Source: Gnetum montanum
Taxonomy: Eukaryota; Streptophyta; Gnetopsida; Gnetales; Gnetaceae
Direction of reading: 5' to 3'
Assembly (NCBI GenBank): GCA_015680685.1
Contig: MNCI01006123.1
Location: forward strand, 123,504 to 187,503
DNA: 64,000 nt
Both the position numbers and the translations under genes were made by a program. The notes below the pieces were generated by a model. That model was not told the DNA's origin. It saw only the letters and a program-made list of their open reading frames with translations, and searched no databases. This document shows, piece after piece, positions 18,872 to 32,110 of this stretch. How positions within the stretch are numbered: the first letter of the stretch is position 1; each line of letters begins with the position of its first letter.

Positions 18872-21800
18872 ATGGCTCCTAAAGGTGAACGTAAGCACCA
18901 AGGGCTCAGTAAAGTGGATGAAGTCAAGGACACTTTGGGATGCTTGACTTAGGCACGTGTCATAGTGCGGGAGGAGACTTCATCTGCTCAGTAAGTTATT
19001 ACGTTCCCTTTTCTGTTCAAGTTTTTGCAATCGTTATTATTGAAATCCGCATCTTTTGCTGTCATTTTGGTCATCATTTTGGCTGCTATGCTACCTCCAT
19101 TGCTGGTTGGCCATAGTGGCTATACGGATGTTATGTTACATCTGCATGTAATATCGCCCTAGCCACCATTATTGTGACTACCTTGTCACCGCGGTTTGGG
19201 TGAGCCTGGGCAGCTTAGCACATGGCTAGTGTAGCGTAGCGATTTGACAAATGAGACACATGTTGAACATAGTACACTGTGAATTATTTTGTACAGTTGA
19301 ATTATGGTTAGGACGGCTATAGCAATAAACTTGTACTTGTCTACTCTTTATAATGCTTTTTACTACGGTATGCTAGTACATTGCAAGGTTTAGTAGGTTT
19401 GCCATTTTGTTACGTAGTTAAGGCTGCAATATCGCTGCATTGCTGAATTTTTTAAACCTGCCATATTGCCACACCTGTCATAGTAATGTGTTGATTCCAT
19501 TGCATTGCATGTCTGCTTGTTCTTCTTCATTTTCTTTAGTGCGTTGTTGCATTTTGTAAGGGTTGATGGCCATACCACGCTACGAAGCTTGCTCTATCAT
19601 TGTTTGTTTACATTTGTTGTTTTTTTTTTACTTTCTTACGACTGTGAAATCCTACTACGCTACATGCAATGGGAATAACATACTACGCTATACGTAATAA
19701 GAAGGTTATGCTACTCTACATGTAATCTTTCTTGTACATAGTGCTAATGTTTGGTTCTTCATTGGTGCAGGGTTATGTTGAAAACCATTTTGATTGTCCT
19801 GAAAATTATAGGAGTCCTATGCTGCCTTAGTGAACCAGCGTCCAATGTCCCTCCTCCCCATGTGCGTGTGGAGCAATAGGAGATCTAGTTTCAGGAGGGT
19901 GCATAGGAATTCCTAGAGTTCCTCCTCTAGCACTTTAGTGTGATCATTTGGTCACACTTTTCGGCAAAGATAGCAGTTGCAATAACAAAAACACTGTTTC
20001 TTGGGGCAAACCAAGGTATTCTAAAATTTTTGACTAATGGGTCAATTGGGGGCAAGCAGGCAGAAGGTTCCAACCAACATCTAAAATGCCTAAGATGCTT
20101 AATTTGGATTTGGGAGATGCCTGAGTATAAGTGCTACCACTTATACAATACATTGTTTTTTGCCCACCATGCATGCACTTGCTTTCAGAACCCACCTGGA
20201 ACTATTTACTATGCTGGAAAGTGAGTTCTACCAAGGTATTTTGTCATGTAATCCATGCTACGCTAGTCATAGCTATTAATAGTGTATATGTTCATTTTTT
20301 GTGTTACCAGGTTTTTTATTGACAAGAGTGGTCTTCACGGTGACACGGATGCCTTGTCGTTGGCACAGATGGCCCTACGGGATTTTTCCTCCACTGGGAA
20401 TGTGAACGCCAGTGTGATAGGCTAGTTCGAAGGTGAATTCAGAACCTATCCAACTTGGTATTCTCAATTTTATGGGAAATGTAAAGAAGCTAGTTGGTTG
20501 GATAGGGAATGGGCATCCCTCAGGCTACTTATCGTGAAGACATTTTGGTGGATTTCCCATAATTTCCCATGCCATTCAAATCTGGTACACTAGAGTGTAA
20601 ATTCTTTGCTAAATGCTTGAGTAATGTTTACATTTTGCTAATCCTCTTCTTTCTTTTGTTTTTTCTTTTTCTTTTTTTCTTTTTTGGATCATTTTAATAG
20701 TGAAGAAAGCTCAAGAGGTGACTGTGATTACCTCCGGGTGCAATGAGACCAACCTCTTCTTTAATTACTGGCAGGTGGAGGAGACCCAGTGCTGGCTTTG
20801 CAATGGAGCCCCAACCACATTGGTCCATAACCTTCAACAGGCTGGGCTTATGGATGTGTTTTTGGTTGCTAACCCAAGTGTCCCTCCTGATGAGATTCTT
20901 TCCCTAGCCAACTCCTTATCCGAAAATGCAGATCACTTCCGCACACGTATTTATGGTGTGCACGTGGTGCTTGATGTCAAAGATCAATTGTTCATGGACC
21001 TTTTTGGCATCTCCTTTGATGGTCTCCCCATGGGAGAAAAATCCAAGAGATATGCGCACAATCACGAGGACATCAAGGAGTGGCTAGGGGCTGCCAAGGA
21101 CCAAAAAGGGATCTATATGGAGAAAGCCAAGCTATGGGTAGCCAAAACGGTTTACATTGTCTTCGATGCCCATGCCTTCCCCAGGCTACTATCCTAAGGA
21201 AAAATCATTGGGCTTGAGTAGGCTTGGATAATGAGGGATGTCATGAAAGAAGGGACCTGTTACAACTGGGCCAGGCATCTTTGCAGAGGCATGCAGGCTA
21301 AAATGGTCAAGCTTTGCAGGAAGCTTGAGTCCCATTTCAACGTGCACCATGCCTTTTTCATAGCCTTCTTATGGAATTTTGCGGAATTCTTGGTAGTCCA
21401 CAAGAATGGGGTCTGGGCACTACAAGATTGTAACTAGATTTCCAAATCGTGGATCTACCAAGTCTTCCATACCACCCAATTTTAGGATCCTTTGGAAGCT
21501 ATTAGGAAATCATTCTTGATGATGATGAGGGATCAGGTGGCATGCAACTTTTGGGCCAAGGACAGCATGGGAGAGGCATCCCCCATTACCATTGGCAATG
21601 TGACAAAGGAGGAATGCCTTATTGTAGAGACGGTGATGATGAAATTTTAGCGTAAGAGGTCTCTCCCGATTAAGGAACCTCCCCACATAGATGAAGAAAG
21701 AGGGAAGAAGCTGCGACTCAAACTTCATAGAGTGCAGCCTCTGATTGGTGAGTTTTTTTTTAGTTTTTTTTTATGTTTACTATGCTGTGTTATGCTAGGT

Positions 21801-23585
21801 AGCATAGCATAGCATAGCAACTGTTCCAAGTTGATGTCTATCTGCTTACTATGATTACACTTTGTCAGTTGAGGAAGAAGAGGAAGAAGGAGGAGAAGAA
21901 GTAACAGCTCATACTACGAGGGTGATTGGTGAAAACATGGATGTTCCTGCTATAGAGGAGGGGGCCCTGGCTAGTGAAAAAGGGGCCCTTGCTATAGAAG
22001 AAAGGGCCTTGGCTGGTGAAGAGGAGGTCTCCACTGATGAAGAGGAGGCCCCTGCCAACAAAGGAAAGGGCCCAGCCAAGGACGAAGAGGACCCTAGCAA
22101 CTAGGATGAGGCCCTTGCTGATGACCCTTCTGTAGAGAGAAGCTTAGTGCCAGAGGGACACATGAGCATTGAGGATGCTACTATGCTATTGGGTTAGCTA
22201 GAAGGAGAGGGGCTCCATTTGGATGCTAGTGAGTTTGACCACATATTTGACAATGCGCCGATGGGCGATCCCCCTACTATCACCCTTGAGGGTTTGCTTG
22301 GTAGGAGCTTGACACTATCATTTACGCTATTCATTAGCCCTATTATGGTTCTCTTCACTTTAGCTAACATGTCTTACCATGCAGTTGACACCACCGTTGA
22401 CACCTCTGGCATATCCTCAATCTATCTGTGACCATGGACCGAGACCCCTGATAAATTTACTTTCATGGAAGGGGTGGTCAATGACATGATTGACCGTGTA
22501 AGGCAGGTCGACCCGGAAGTGGGTAGGTTAAAGTGCTACACTAGACTCTACATTGTTGTTGCATTCACTACACCTCTGTGATTAATGCATTTGTTTATGT
22601 GTAGTTGGCAGCCTCTCATCTCAAGTGGGATCCCAAATGAGCTGTCAAGGTCGATGTAGTGCTTGAATTCCCATCGGAGGTGATCGAGGTACCTCATCAC
22701 GTATATGACAAGCCAAGCCAATGTGCTTTGTACTCAGCATGCTCCCTATAGGAATGCAGGTATGTGAATGAAGATATCTGGAAATGGGTTCAGAGACTTG
22801 AGAAGGAGAAGGCCAACCTAACTGCCGAGGTAGGAGATCTCTGTTCCAAGAAGGAATTCCTATTTGCTGAAGATACCAACAATGGAATTTGATGCACAGT
22901 CGTCATTGACTATGCAAGGTATTGGATGGCCATGCAGTGCAACAATGAAGCCACTCATGAAATAATAGAGCAGCACATGCAAATGGACTTGTTAACCTAG
23001 AAGAACCAAGACTGGAAAGATTACAACACCAAGGTTTATGAGTGGGGGCAGGAACAGAAAAATCATAAGAATATGTATAAGCTAAAACGTGCCATCTACC
23101 GTAACCTATACAAGGATGCCTTAGTCAAGTCACATACCTACGAGGTATTCGTTGACATTATTAGCACTTATGGGGCTTACGACAAGTTCATGCAAAACAT
23201 GACAGTGAGCGAATCTCCCGAAAGGAAAGTGACCTTCCCCATGGGTGAAACCGCTACTACCACCTTTTCTCTAGGATCTCCAAGGTGGACATCCATACAG
23301 AAGGAGAAAGTTGTTGCAAGCACTGATCTGGGCGATAGAAGTCAGGCTGATATCATGGAAGAGGAGATCTTGCATTGCCTAGCAGTAGGCCTAGATTGAA
23401 TACCCCTCAAAATAGATGCAGGGCCATCTCGGGTGAATTACTTTTTTAGCGTAGCAAAAATTTATTTTGTTTAAGTCTTTATTGTAGCTTTAGCTGATTA
23501 GTTCATTTTCTCCATGTTGCAGGATCTAGGAGAAAACATGAGGCCTAACAAAGCAGGAAACGATGGAGGGAGTGAAGGGCCATAG
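18872..23585 (+). pseudogene. Antisense gene between PR and RT, element 2 (8 predicted exons)
   Basis: Collinear with the element 1 gene. Predicted exons: 18872-18990, 19771-20220, 20311-about 20590, 20701-21747, 21869-22300, 22385-22522, 22605-about 23384, 23523-23585. The donors at 18991 (GTAAGT) and 20221 (GTGAGT) and the acceptors at 19770, 20310 and 20700 are good plant splice sites. Exon 2 has the FCP1/NIF-like blocks ILIVLKIIGVL, FSVIIWSHFS and NTLFFAHHACTCFQNPPGT; the acidic catalytic positions are again absent. Exon 4 has MDVFLVANPS, GVHVVL, FMDLFGISFDG and EEWLGAAK-like sequence. Exon 7 is coiled coil, and the tail is Gly/Pro-rich. Several stops, including TAA 21195-21197, break it. 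Confidence 0.72.
21778..21822. repeat. Palindrome motif in antisense intron 4 (element 2)
   Basis: GCTAGGTAGCATAGCATAGC-type sequence inside the intron between exons 4 and 5. It belongs to the same motif family as the GCTACGCTACATAGCGTAGC palindromes in the element 2 and element 3 LTRs. Further half-sites lie in 18830-18850 and intron 1 (19560-19720). Confidence 0.6.
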
Positions 23586-23764
23586 TGTAGCAACTGACCA
23601 TTCTATTTGAATTGAAAGAATGTTGCAAACATTATTAATTTGTGAAAGAAAAGTTGAAATACGAAGAGATTTGTTTTGCTCATGTGTTATATGTTGTATT
23701 TATTTTTATTTCATTTTATTCTATGTTCATTTATGAATTGAATTTGTTATGAACATCTCGTTTT

Positions 23765-23940
23765 AGTTTTAGGCCATTGCTAGTCTTAGGCCATTTCGAG
23801 CCATGTGTAGTTTTAGGCCATTTTGGGCCGTCACTAGTTTTAGGCCATTTCGGGCCATCACTATTTTTAGGCCATTTCGGGCCATGATGATGATGGTAAA
23901 GGAAAATTTTGCTAGTTTTAGGCCTTAGCGAGCCGTGGCA
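23765..23940 (-). repeat. Dyad motif tract, protease side (element 2), 6 copies
   Basis: Six copies of TAGTTTTAGGCCATTTCGGGCC-like sequence, some only partial. The stem is GGCC/GGCC with a 6-nt spacer, unlike the GGTC/GACC form at the RT side of the same element. Confidence 0.85.
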
Positions 23941-24164
23941 TAATGCAAACGGAGTACATGTGAACGGTTTAATGAATAAGTTAGACACCCAGCAAAAATG
24001 AGTAAATGTGAAGCAAACAAGGGATAGATGCGTTAATTGGGTAAGGAAAAATGGAGTTGTTATGCTACACGAGTAACGATAATCCTCACAACTACTTTCT
24101 GACCCATCGTGGGTTTTGTGACATGTAAGGCTGAGAGGCTTCATTACAGTATTCTTCTACATTG

Positions 24165-24940
24165 TCGTCTACCACTTGAAAAGGCAATTCGGCCCACATA
24201 GTTTCATTTTCCGAACCGACGTCTTGGGCCAACTCTTTTGCCAAACAAGTTGTTTCAATGAAAATGGGCACTTCATTCTCAGAAGTTATTACTTATGAAC
24301 CTTTCTCCATATCAGTGTTATTTATCACCTAGGTTGTCACTTCATCACCGTGGATCATCACCTCCCTACCTGCGTAAGGTAGATGGATTTCTTGATGTAT
24401 GGGTAAAGAGACAACCCTGATTTGGGCTAACCATGATCTTCCCAAGATCAGGTTAAACCTAGCCATCTCTTCTACCATGATAAACATTGCACTCATGGGG
24501 AACTAGTCCCCTTCCACAAAGTCAATGTGGATAGTGCCTTTCACCACTACCTTCGCTCCATTGAATGACTTTAGGCATGATGTTCTCGTGGGTTTGATTT
24601 GGTCTACCAAACCTAGTTTGTTGACTATAGGGAATGGGATGATGTTTGTAGCAGCCCCATCATCAACGTGTACTCTTTGAATCTTATGTTGACCGACCCA
24701 AACTGTGATGAATAGGGGTGTTGTCATCACCTAATCCTTTTCGGGGTCATCCTTAATGGACTCGTCATGGAATGTCAAATGGGATGGAGATGGTTCTTCA
24801 AGAATAGTAGGGAGCATGATTACATGGATTGCCTTCTCCTTTGCTGGCATGTTCTCATCAACTGGTATGGATGTTAACATGCAAACCAAAGCCTCTCGAT
24901 GTGTAGTACAAGTCATCACCAGGTTGTACAGGCTCAAGGT
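24165..24940 (-). pseudogene. Protease region (element 2)
   Basis: Carries the linker block SLYNLVMTCTTHREALVCML, then VHVDDGAATNIIPFPIV (active-site loop), VVKGTIHIDF, a degraded LGRPW-type segment and a terminal WAELPFQVV block matching the end of element 1 protease. At least three stops interrupt it. Confidence 0.8.
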
Positions 24941-27880
24941 TGTGTTCTTCTATTTTAGAGCCTATTTAACCTAAGTAAGAGCATTTAGGAGGTATTTCCC
25001 ACCTTCTTATTTTTTACTACACTTCTCTTCTTCCATTCGTCCTAGAAGATGAATTTCTGGAGGAGTAGTTTCGGGTTTGGAGCTAGACCCTTTCGAGCTA
25101 GGTGGTGATGACCATGCATGCGTAGCGGCATTAACGTTTGGTGACGAGGTAGGCATAGATGTAGAGGATGAAGGAGTAGGCTTGGAAGGACCTGGGGAGG
25201 TATGTTCCATAGCCATTTCACTTGTTAGATGCCCTTCCCATTTCCTTGAACGAGAAGGTTGTGATGTCGTCTTATGCTGGTTTTGTGGAATGGGGGAAGT
25301 TGAGTGGTTTGGCCTCCTGATGATGAATGTTATTTGTGGCGTTAGTGCGGGTGGTGGTGTAGTTTTGATTACAAAAGATGTAGGGGAAGGTGTCCAAGGA
25401 GGGACCTTTAGGACAAATGGTTGTTGCAGTGTCGTTTTTATCATTATCGGTGTCGCTATGCTACGTTGAGGTATACGAACCACAAACGGTTGTTGTAGCG
25501 ATTCTGGATTACCATCTATGCCAATCATGTTAATGATGTACCCCACGTCGTTAGTGTTGAGGGGGTCTTTGTAAACATGCATGGATTGATTCTTGGATAG
25601 GGTTGCTTTCATCAGGCACCAACTTCCCTTGATCAATCATCCATTGAATGTTATCTTTTAAGGCTAGATAGTAATCCATGTCATGACCACAAAGTTGGTG
25701 ATAGTCACAAAATTACTCTAGCCTAAAATTCTTAGGAACTGGTGGCTCATTGGTCATAGCCAAAGAGGGGTTCCTAAGGAGCTCGCAATACCCCTGATCT
25801 CTTTTGGTTGCCTCCTATGACATTCTCTTGTGTTGGATGTACCCAGCCCCCAAAAATTACTTTAGAAGTTCTAAAGGCTTGACAAGAAGAGGCATGTATT
25901 TGGAGCGATCTTTACACTCAATGTTTGGTTTAGCTAGGGTTGACACCTCTGGTGCTGACATGGAGGATTGGGCAATGTTACTTGGATTAGGCACAGGGTT
26001 AGTTGACGTTGTTGCTACTTTCTTGTTATTATTGTTGTTGGGCTTGGCCTCATTTGCCATGGTGGCCACTGTGGGCATTGCAGCCTTGCCCTTCTCTTTG
26101 TCCTTTTTAGTGTATACATTTTTATATGCAGCATAGGCTGGGTCTTTACTAGCCTCAACCATGTCTTGAATGCTCTTTGTTTAGGCAAAAGCCTAACTGA
26201 GAGAGCATGGTACTAGGTAATATAGCTTGGATTTGATGAAATCATTTACCACCCCCTTGAAGATGGCTAGCAAATGGGCTTCTACGATAGGCTCACGGAT
26301 CTCATTCAAGGTGGCACTCCACCATTGTATAAACTTTTGTACCAACTCCAGTGGATCTTGCTTAACTCCCATCAGCTAATCCAGCATGACTTTGGGCTTC
26401 AAGTTATACTTGAAGCGGGTCACAAACTAGGTCAGGAGCTCCTCTAGTGTTGAGATGGAGGAGCGCAGGAGCGCGCTGTACTAGTCTAGAGCTTTGCTCA
26501 TCAAAGACATAGCAAAGATGTGAATAATGGTGTGCATCCATTGTTGCAGCAACAAAGAATTACATCTTAATGTGACTAAATGCACATTAGGGTCACCCTC
26601 CCCGTTGTATTTTGTAAAGTGGGGGAGCGGCATCCTAGGGGGTAATGTAAGCATAGGAACCACCAGGCTGATGGGATCATCATGGTAGAAATCCATGACC
26701 TGTACTGTGTCAGAATTGGTAGCTTTGAGGTGTTTAACCTCTTTAGTAATGATTTGGATAAGTTGAAATGATTGATCCAGACTAGAAGAAAAAGTAGGAA
26801 GTTATGGGGTTGCAGGGGCAACCATCATTTATGGAGTAGTGAGGGCAGTAGCTTGGCTCATAGGGGGGGCCATTGGGGCTACCCTTGTGAAGGGTGCTAC
26901 TTGTGTAGTCCACCACCCAGTGGGTGGTGCTGCTAGAGCAGTGGCTGCTAGTGGTGCTATGGGGTTGGTCATTTGCCTGACCAATGGCATGGTCCATAGT
27001 CCCGTGCTTGGTTACAATGCCTGTGGGATTTGGTATGTTTTGTGGTAAGGGTGCTATGAAATCTGGTGGGGTTGCAAAGTAGGGATCGAAGTGGTTGGGG
27101 TCCACCATGTGGTTGGGAATGGACCTACCACTGATGATGGAATAGATGCAAATGATGAGATAGGAGTAGAGGCTCCAGGAAACTATGAAGTAGACGTGAT
27201 GTGTATGTAGGGTAGCGTAGATGTAACTGGTGCTTGATATAAGGATGGGACAGAATGAGGAGGGAGAGTGCCTATGTATGAAATCGAGGGAGGTGCATGC
27301 TGATACGCCAAGGGTGCAGGATGGATGACCATGGCTAATGAAAATGTGATTTGGTGCGGATTCATGGAGATCACAAAGGGCGTTGTAGTGAAAAGCAGGT
27401 TTGACTTGAAGGCCATAGTGGGAGGGATGGTCGTAGAATAAGTCTAGCCACCCCCTCCCTTGGACTAGGATTCTAGGTCTTCCTACCCATCTTGAAATGC
27501 TTCATCGCAATGAGATGTCGTGTCCTACTCCCTAGGCTTACTAACTCATAGCAGCTAATCGAAGATCCACTGATATGTATTTGTTAGGGGGATGGCAACG
27601 TCAGGGTTAGGGAAAAACTCCCTTCTGTTCCGATAGAGGAACTTGAAATTGCATTTGTGCTCAAGTTCTTGGCGATCCAGGGGTAGATCTGCCTAGATAT
27701 TTTCTAAGATAAAGTCATAATGCTCAACGTCTTATGCTAAGAACTTGGGTGCCAAATGTTGAATCCTCAAGGATTGGCATGGTGCCATCACCAGGCTATG
27801 TGGCCACTCAGCACCCATGGTGCTTTGGGCCAAAAAAGGAGCCTCAAGGATCGAGGTAGAAATGATGGTCATTGTTGGGA
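24941..27880 (-). pseudogene. Gag and linker (element 2)
   Basis: Scattered open stretches align with element 1 gag: an N-terminal block around QSLRIQHLAPKFLA (about 27780), the core FTKYNGEGDPNVHLVTLR (near 26600), MSLMSKALD, and the HVYKDPLN plus PFVxRxP linker repeats near 25500. Many stops and frameshifts. Pro/Thr/His-rich low-complexity sequence fills 27180-27420. Confidence 0.8.
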
Positions 27881-28106
27881 TCATATTGCGTGGCAAAAAA
27901 GGGAGATCGCAAACTAGAAACAAGGAATTCGATGGGAAACAAAAGGCTTTTCATCCTACTGGATTCAAAAGAAACCGTCATTGCAACCAATCTGCACCAC
28001 ACGATGTGTAAACAACCATGAAAGGGTGTCACGTTTATGCTAGTGTGTGACGAGGTACAGAGAGCATGCAGGACTACCCATAGGACATGAAAAAGGCACC
28101 AAAAGG

Positions 28107-28123
28107 CACTCCTTCTAGCCCCA
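28107..28123 (-). promoter_or_regulatory. Primer binding site (element 2)
   Basis: Minus-strand TGGGGCTAGAAGGAGTG, five bases from the LTR end, homologous to the PBS of elements 1 and 4. Confidence 0.7.
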
Positions 28124-28128
28124 AAAAT

Positions 28129-29944
28129 TACATCAACCAAAAACATTGGTGGCTGGAACACCAAGAGGTTGTCGGGTGAATAGTTTAACCCCGGATCCAT
28201 GCGAGGGCCATGCTAGAGAAAAAAGGAAGCAGGGCACCCTGAACGGTTTGGTCTATCAAACAGGGACTTAGTCAGTGTATCTTAACCTTATGTAAACATT
28301 GTTTTGATGGCGAGGCACACGAGGTAAATCGATGATCAATAAATTCATAATGGAGAAAATAATGCAAAATAATGATAATAGTAAAGAAATAGCAAAAAAA
28401 ACTCAAGTGAGGAAATGCACTGCCCCAAGGTCACAGATTTGATTCTTTGTCTTGTTTGAAAGGTGTACAACAGGTCATGCAATGCTAGAGATACATAGAG
28501 AACTCAAGGGTAACTAGAATGCTCAAAGAAAATGCCAACTATGTCTTCTGGAAGCCAAATTAAAAGCCAACTACAGCAAGAGGCCAACTCTATTTTCTAA
28601 GAAGTCAATCAAGAAGCAAACCAGCCAATGCAAAAAGCCAAAAAGCCAACCGCTATTATCAATGCAACAATGCCAACTCTTTGAATGAAAAGCCAACCCT
28701 TTGAGTGTTTTTTGCCAAGGTATTTATAGGGCTAGGAGCAAGCGAGAAATGGGGCCTGGATGCCATGTGTCCTATACCCCACAAGATGATGGCTTGCTTG
28801 TACCATGTAGGTGTGTGATGCTGGTCATGAATTCGGCTATGTTGCGACTATACCTCTGGGATTGCATGTGCCAAGATCAGTGTGCTAAAAATGCAAAAAA
28901 TGGAGCTTACACTCTAGGACTACGTCTTCCCTACTCTTATGAGCAAGGTTAAGTGTAGGAACAATGTTTTGGGGGGCTGACCAAATGATGTGCAAAACAA
29001 AGTGAAATTGTTGATTCTGCCAGGGAGATTCCAAAGTGAGAAAGATTTTTGTCAACAAGTTCTAGAGCTACTTGAAGACATCTTGCTACTTGTATACCAG
29101 TGTTGCATAGCTTACACTATCGAGCACATTCATGTAGAATAAGTGGCTACTTGCTACGTTGTGCTACGCTACATAGCGTAGCCACTAGTTTTGATTGGAA
29201 CTTGTGCTAGAGATAAAACATTTTTCTAAGGCTTAGTCAAGCTAACAACTGCAACTTTTGTCTTTTGTGTTGGGAAGCCTTCGAAGTTGCTAAATTAATT
29301 TTTGAAACTCCCTTGCTGCTTTCACATCGTTGCTACACTATGCTATGCTGTGTAGCATAGCACAGTGTAGCAGCCAACGTATCCTGCTTTTTCATTCAAT
29401 CCGTCATTCTCTAGCAACAAACTTTGTTGTTTGCCAAGTGTAACTTTCTTATTGAAATCGTTTGGCAAGATGGGCTTTTCTGCTTCATCTTTGCTACATT
29501 GTGCTATGCTACATAGCGTAGCATAACGTAGCACCCTACGTTTACCGAATCTTCGACTTGTTTTGGCATCATTCTTCCAATTTGCATTTCAATGCTTGAG
29601 TAACTATCTTTCAAGGCTTTGCTATGCTACATAGCGTAGCGTAGTGTAGCAAATGTGTTCACTAGAAAACTTGCCGAACTGCTTTGCTTATCCCAAACAC
29701 TTTTAGCCACTCCTAGCATAGTTTCTGAGTAGACTGTTAGTCAGGTAAATTGTCCAGGTGGGTAGGCTGGAGAGTCCATTGGGCCTATCAGCTCTGGAGA
29801 TAGAAAACTTGTCAGACTGGATAGTCTAATCTCAATGCCTACGTTTTCCTGCCAAACTATCATGATGCTACACTTGTGGAAGTCCTTGCCTAAATTCCAA
29901 AACCCTGGTGAGGCATGAGGATCTTGAAATTTTATGGTGTTTCA
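28129..29944 (-). repeat. 5' LTR of element 2 (about 1816 bp)
   Basis: On the minus strand it starts TGAAACACCATAAAATTTC and includes U3 palindromes (29100-29640, for example GCTATGCTACATAGCGTAGC), a TATA box CCTATAAATACC at 28719-28730, an R region rich in TTGGC (28545-28705) and the U5 block GACTAAGTCCCTG near 28280. It aligns with the LTRs of elements A and 3. Confidence 0.82.
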
Positions 29945-32110
29945 GGAGGCTATATGAGGCTATCTAAGGTCACACCCCCTTTGATCCATGCTAGGGGAGT
30001 TCTTCCAGTGTGAAAGATGGAAGTGGATGATATTTAAAGGCCAAAATAAGGTCAAATAGACATTTTCTTAAGGCTATGAGGTCTTAGGATACTCTGATGT
30101 AGGTTTTTTTGTCTTTAGGAGTGTCAACTTATAAACAAAAGTGAAAAGGTAGCTTCACCCCCTTGTTTCCATGTTGCCTTCTCTAGTGTGAAAAAATCAA
30201 GAATCCAAGATCTAAATCAATTTTGACCACAATTGACCATGCATGTTAGCTCCTAGATTTCTCAAGGTTAAGGGCTAGGGTTTAAGGTGAAAACTTGAAA
30301 TTTTATAGTGCTCCTAAGTGGTTTTTCATGTTACCCCTTTTTTTCCATGCTAGGCTTCCATGATCATCATGGATCCAACTAGGAAGATCTAAGAGGAACA
30401 TTTTTTTAGCCATTTATGATTAGTTTTTAAGAGTATGATGGCTTTGGAAGGTGCAAACAAGATCCTAGAATGCATGCAAGGCTATCTAGTCTTAGTTTGA
30501 GGTGTCTAAGGGTCATTTTGAGTTATCCCTAGTATCCACATTGGATCCATGCTATCTAGCATGGAAGAGGTGATCCTTAGTGTGGAAGAACTAAGGGAGC
30601 ATGTTTTTTACTATTTTTTATCATTGTTTGCTATGCATGTGAGTCTCCAAGGTTTTCAATGTCGATTGTTGATGCTTAGGATCAAAATTTGATCATTTTG
30701 AGGGTTGTAGAATTATTTTTGGGCTCACCTCTCTAGTTCCAAACTAGATCCACATTGGTTAGCATGGAATAGGTGCTCCTTAGTGTGAAAAATCAAAGTG
30801 GAGTAGTTTTGAACTATTTTGGTTGACTTCCAAAAATCTAGTGGCTTCAAGAAGGGTTGAGTTACTTCTGGAAGTTAATTTTCAAGCAAATCTTATGAGT
30901 TTTGGCCTTACCCCCTTCCATCCATGTTAGGGCTAGGATGATCAACATGGATAAGGTCCTCATCAATGTGGAAGATCCTTAGGGGGCTAATTTTTGATTA
31001 TTTTTGAAAGTTTGGTATCTTCCAAAAGGATTGTCAAGGCTTTAGTGTAAGTACAAGGTAATTTGTTATTGTTTGGGCATATCTGGGGTCCATTATGAAC
31101 TTTCTAGCTACATCCATGTTGGATCAACACTAGCCAATGTGGATGGATCAAATATCATATCTAGGCTCTTTTGACATCGAATCAACTATGCATGTCAGCT
31201 TCCAAAGTTACTAGAGTCGATTGTCAAGATTTTGAGGCTTCTAGGTATCTCATGTAATCAACACCCCTTCTTCCATGGTAGGTATGATGGACCTAGCATG
31301 GATGAGAAGGGGATAATAGTTTTGTGCCATTTTTATCAATTTTGAAGCACTTGGAGGCTTTAGAAGATCTTGGTAGGGTCTAGAGATCACTAGGGTAGGT
31401 TCTTAGCCTATCGTTGGTTGTAAATTAGGCTTTCTTTCATACCCCTTAGGCTCCCATGCTAGCTCCACACTGGGAATTTGTAGAGGGGTTCACCAACATG
31501 GAAAAGGTTATGGATACAAAATTGACTTATTTTAAGCTACCAAAGGCTGTCATGAGGTGTTAGGGTCTAAAAAATGGCTACTATGTAGTCAATTTTGGTA
31601 GTTTTGATCATCACCCTACCCATCCATGCTAGATCCATCCTACCCAATGTGGATAAGGCCTCCCCCAACATGGATCAACCAAATGCTAAGGTCTTGAGCA
31701 ATTTTGATTAGATTCAGGGAGGTTTTGGGGTAGTTGGGGGTGACTGGAAGGATTCTAGGTCATGTGGGCCCACTCTAGAGGTCAAATTTGGGCTAGATGG
31801 GAAATGGGGGTATGAACAAGTGTTACTCCCCTTTCTCCATTTTGTGTATTGTTTCCCCAGCATTGAAGCCCAATATGTCTAGTTTCACCAAGATCTAACC
31901 TCTCTTTGGAGCCCAAGGCTGAATGAAGTATGTCATAGCTACCAAAACTAGCAAGGAAACTAGGTTTTAAGGGTTTTAGAAGGCGAGGGGCATGCATCCA
32001 TGCTAGATCTAGGCTTCCCATCATGGATTCATGGGGGTTAAGGCTATAATATGACTTTAGATGTTTCGAGAGGTCAAAACCCCAGCATTGATGGAGTTTC
32101 TATGCTTAAA
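29945..32110. repeat. Degenerate tandem repeat, unit about 180 bp, about 12 units
   Basis: A landmark CCATGCTAGG-like block followed by AACATGGAT and GTGTGGAAGATC recurs near 29988, 30165, 30349, 30546, 30735, 30931, 31113, 31283, 31465, 31632, about 31815 and 31996. Intervals are 167-197 bases. Other shared landmarks are a TTTTTGACTATTTTTG block and CTTCCAAGG. Units are strongly diverged. No gene lies here. Confidence 0.8.

Larger units (their letters stand above)
16772..29944 (-). mobile_element. Element 2: Tat-lineage retrotransposon, 5' three quarters
   Basis: Minus-strand order from the right: LTR, PBS, leader, gag, protease, antisense gene region, RT, start of RNase H. It is interrupted at 16772 by element A. 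Its outer LTR edge at 29944 abuts a tandem repeat array of about 180 bp. The layout is the same as element 1, but the sequence is clearly diverged and more decayed. Confidence 0.88.

Noticed and set aside
25077-25469. 130-codon plus-strand frame, Gly/Val-rich
   Set aside because: Opposite strand of the element 2 gag linker, which matches elements 1 and 4.
29945-32110. Calling the 180-bp array centromeric
   Set aside because: Period alone is not evidence; no centromere-specific sequence can be judged here.
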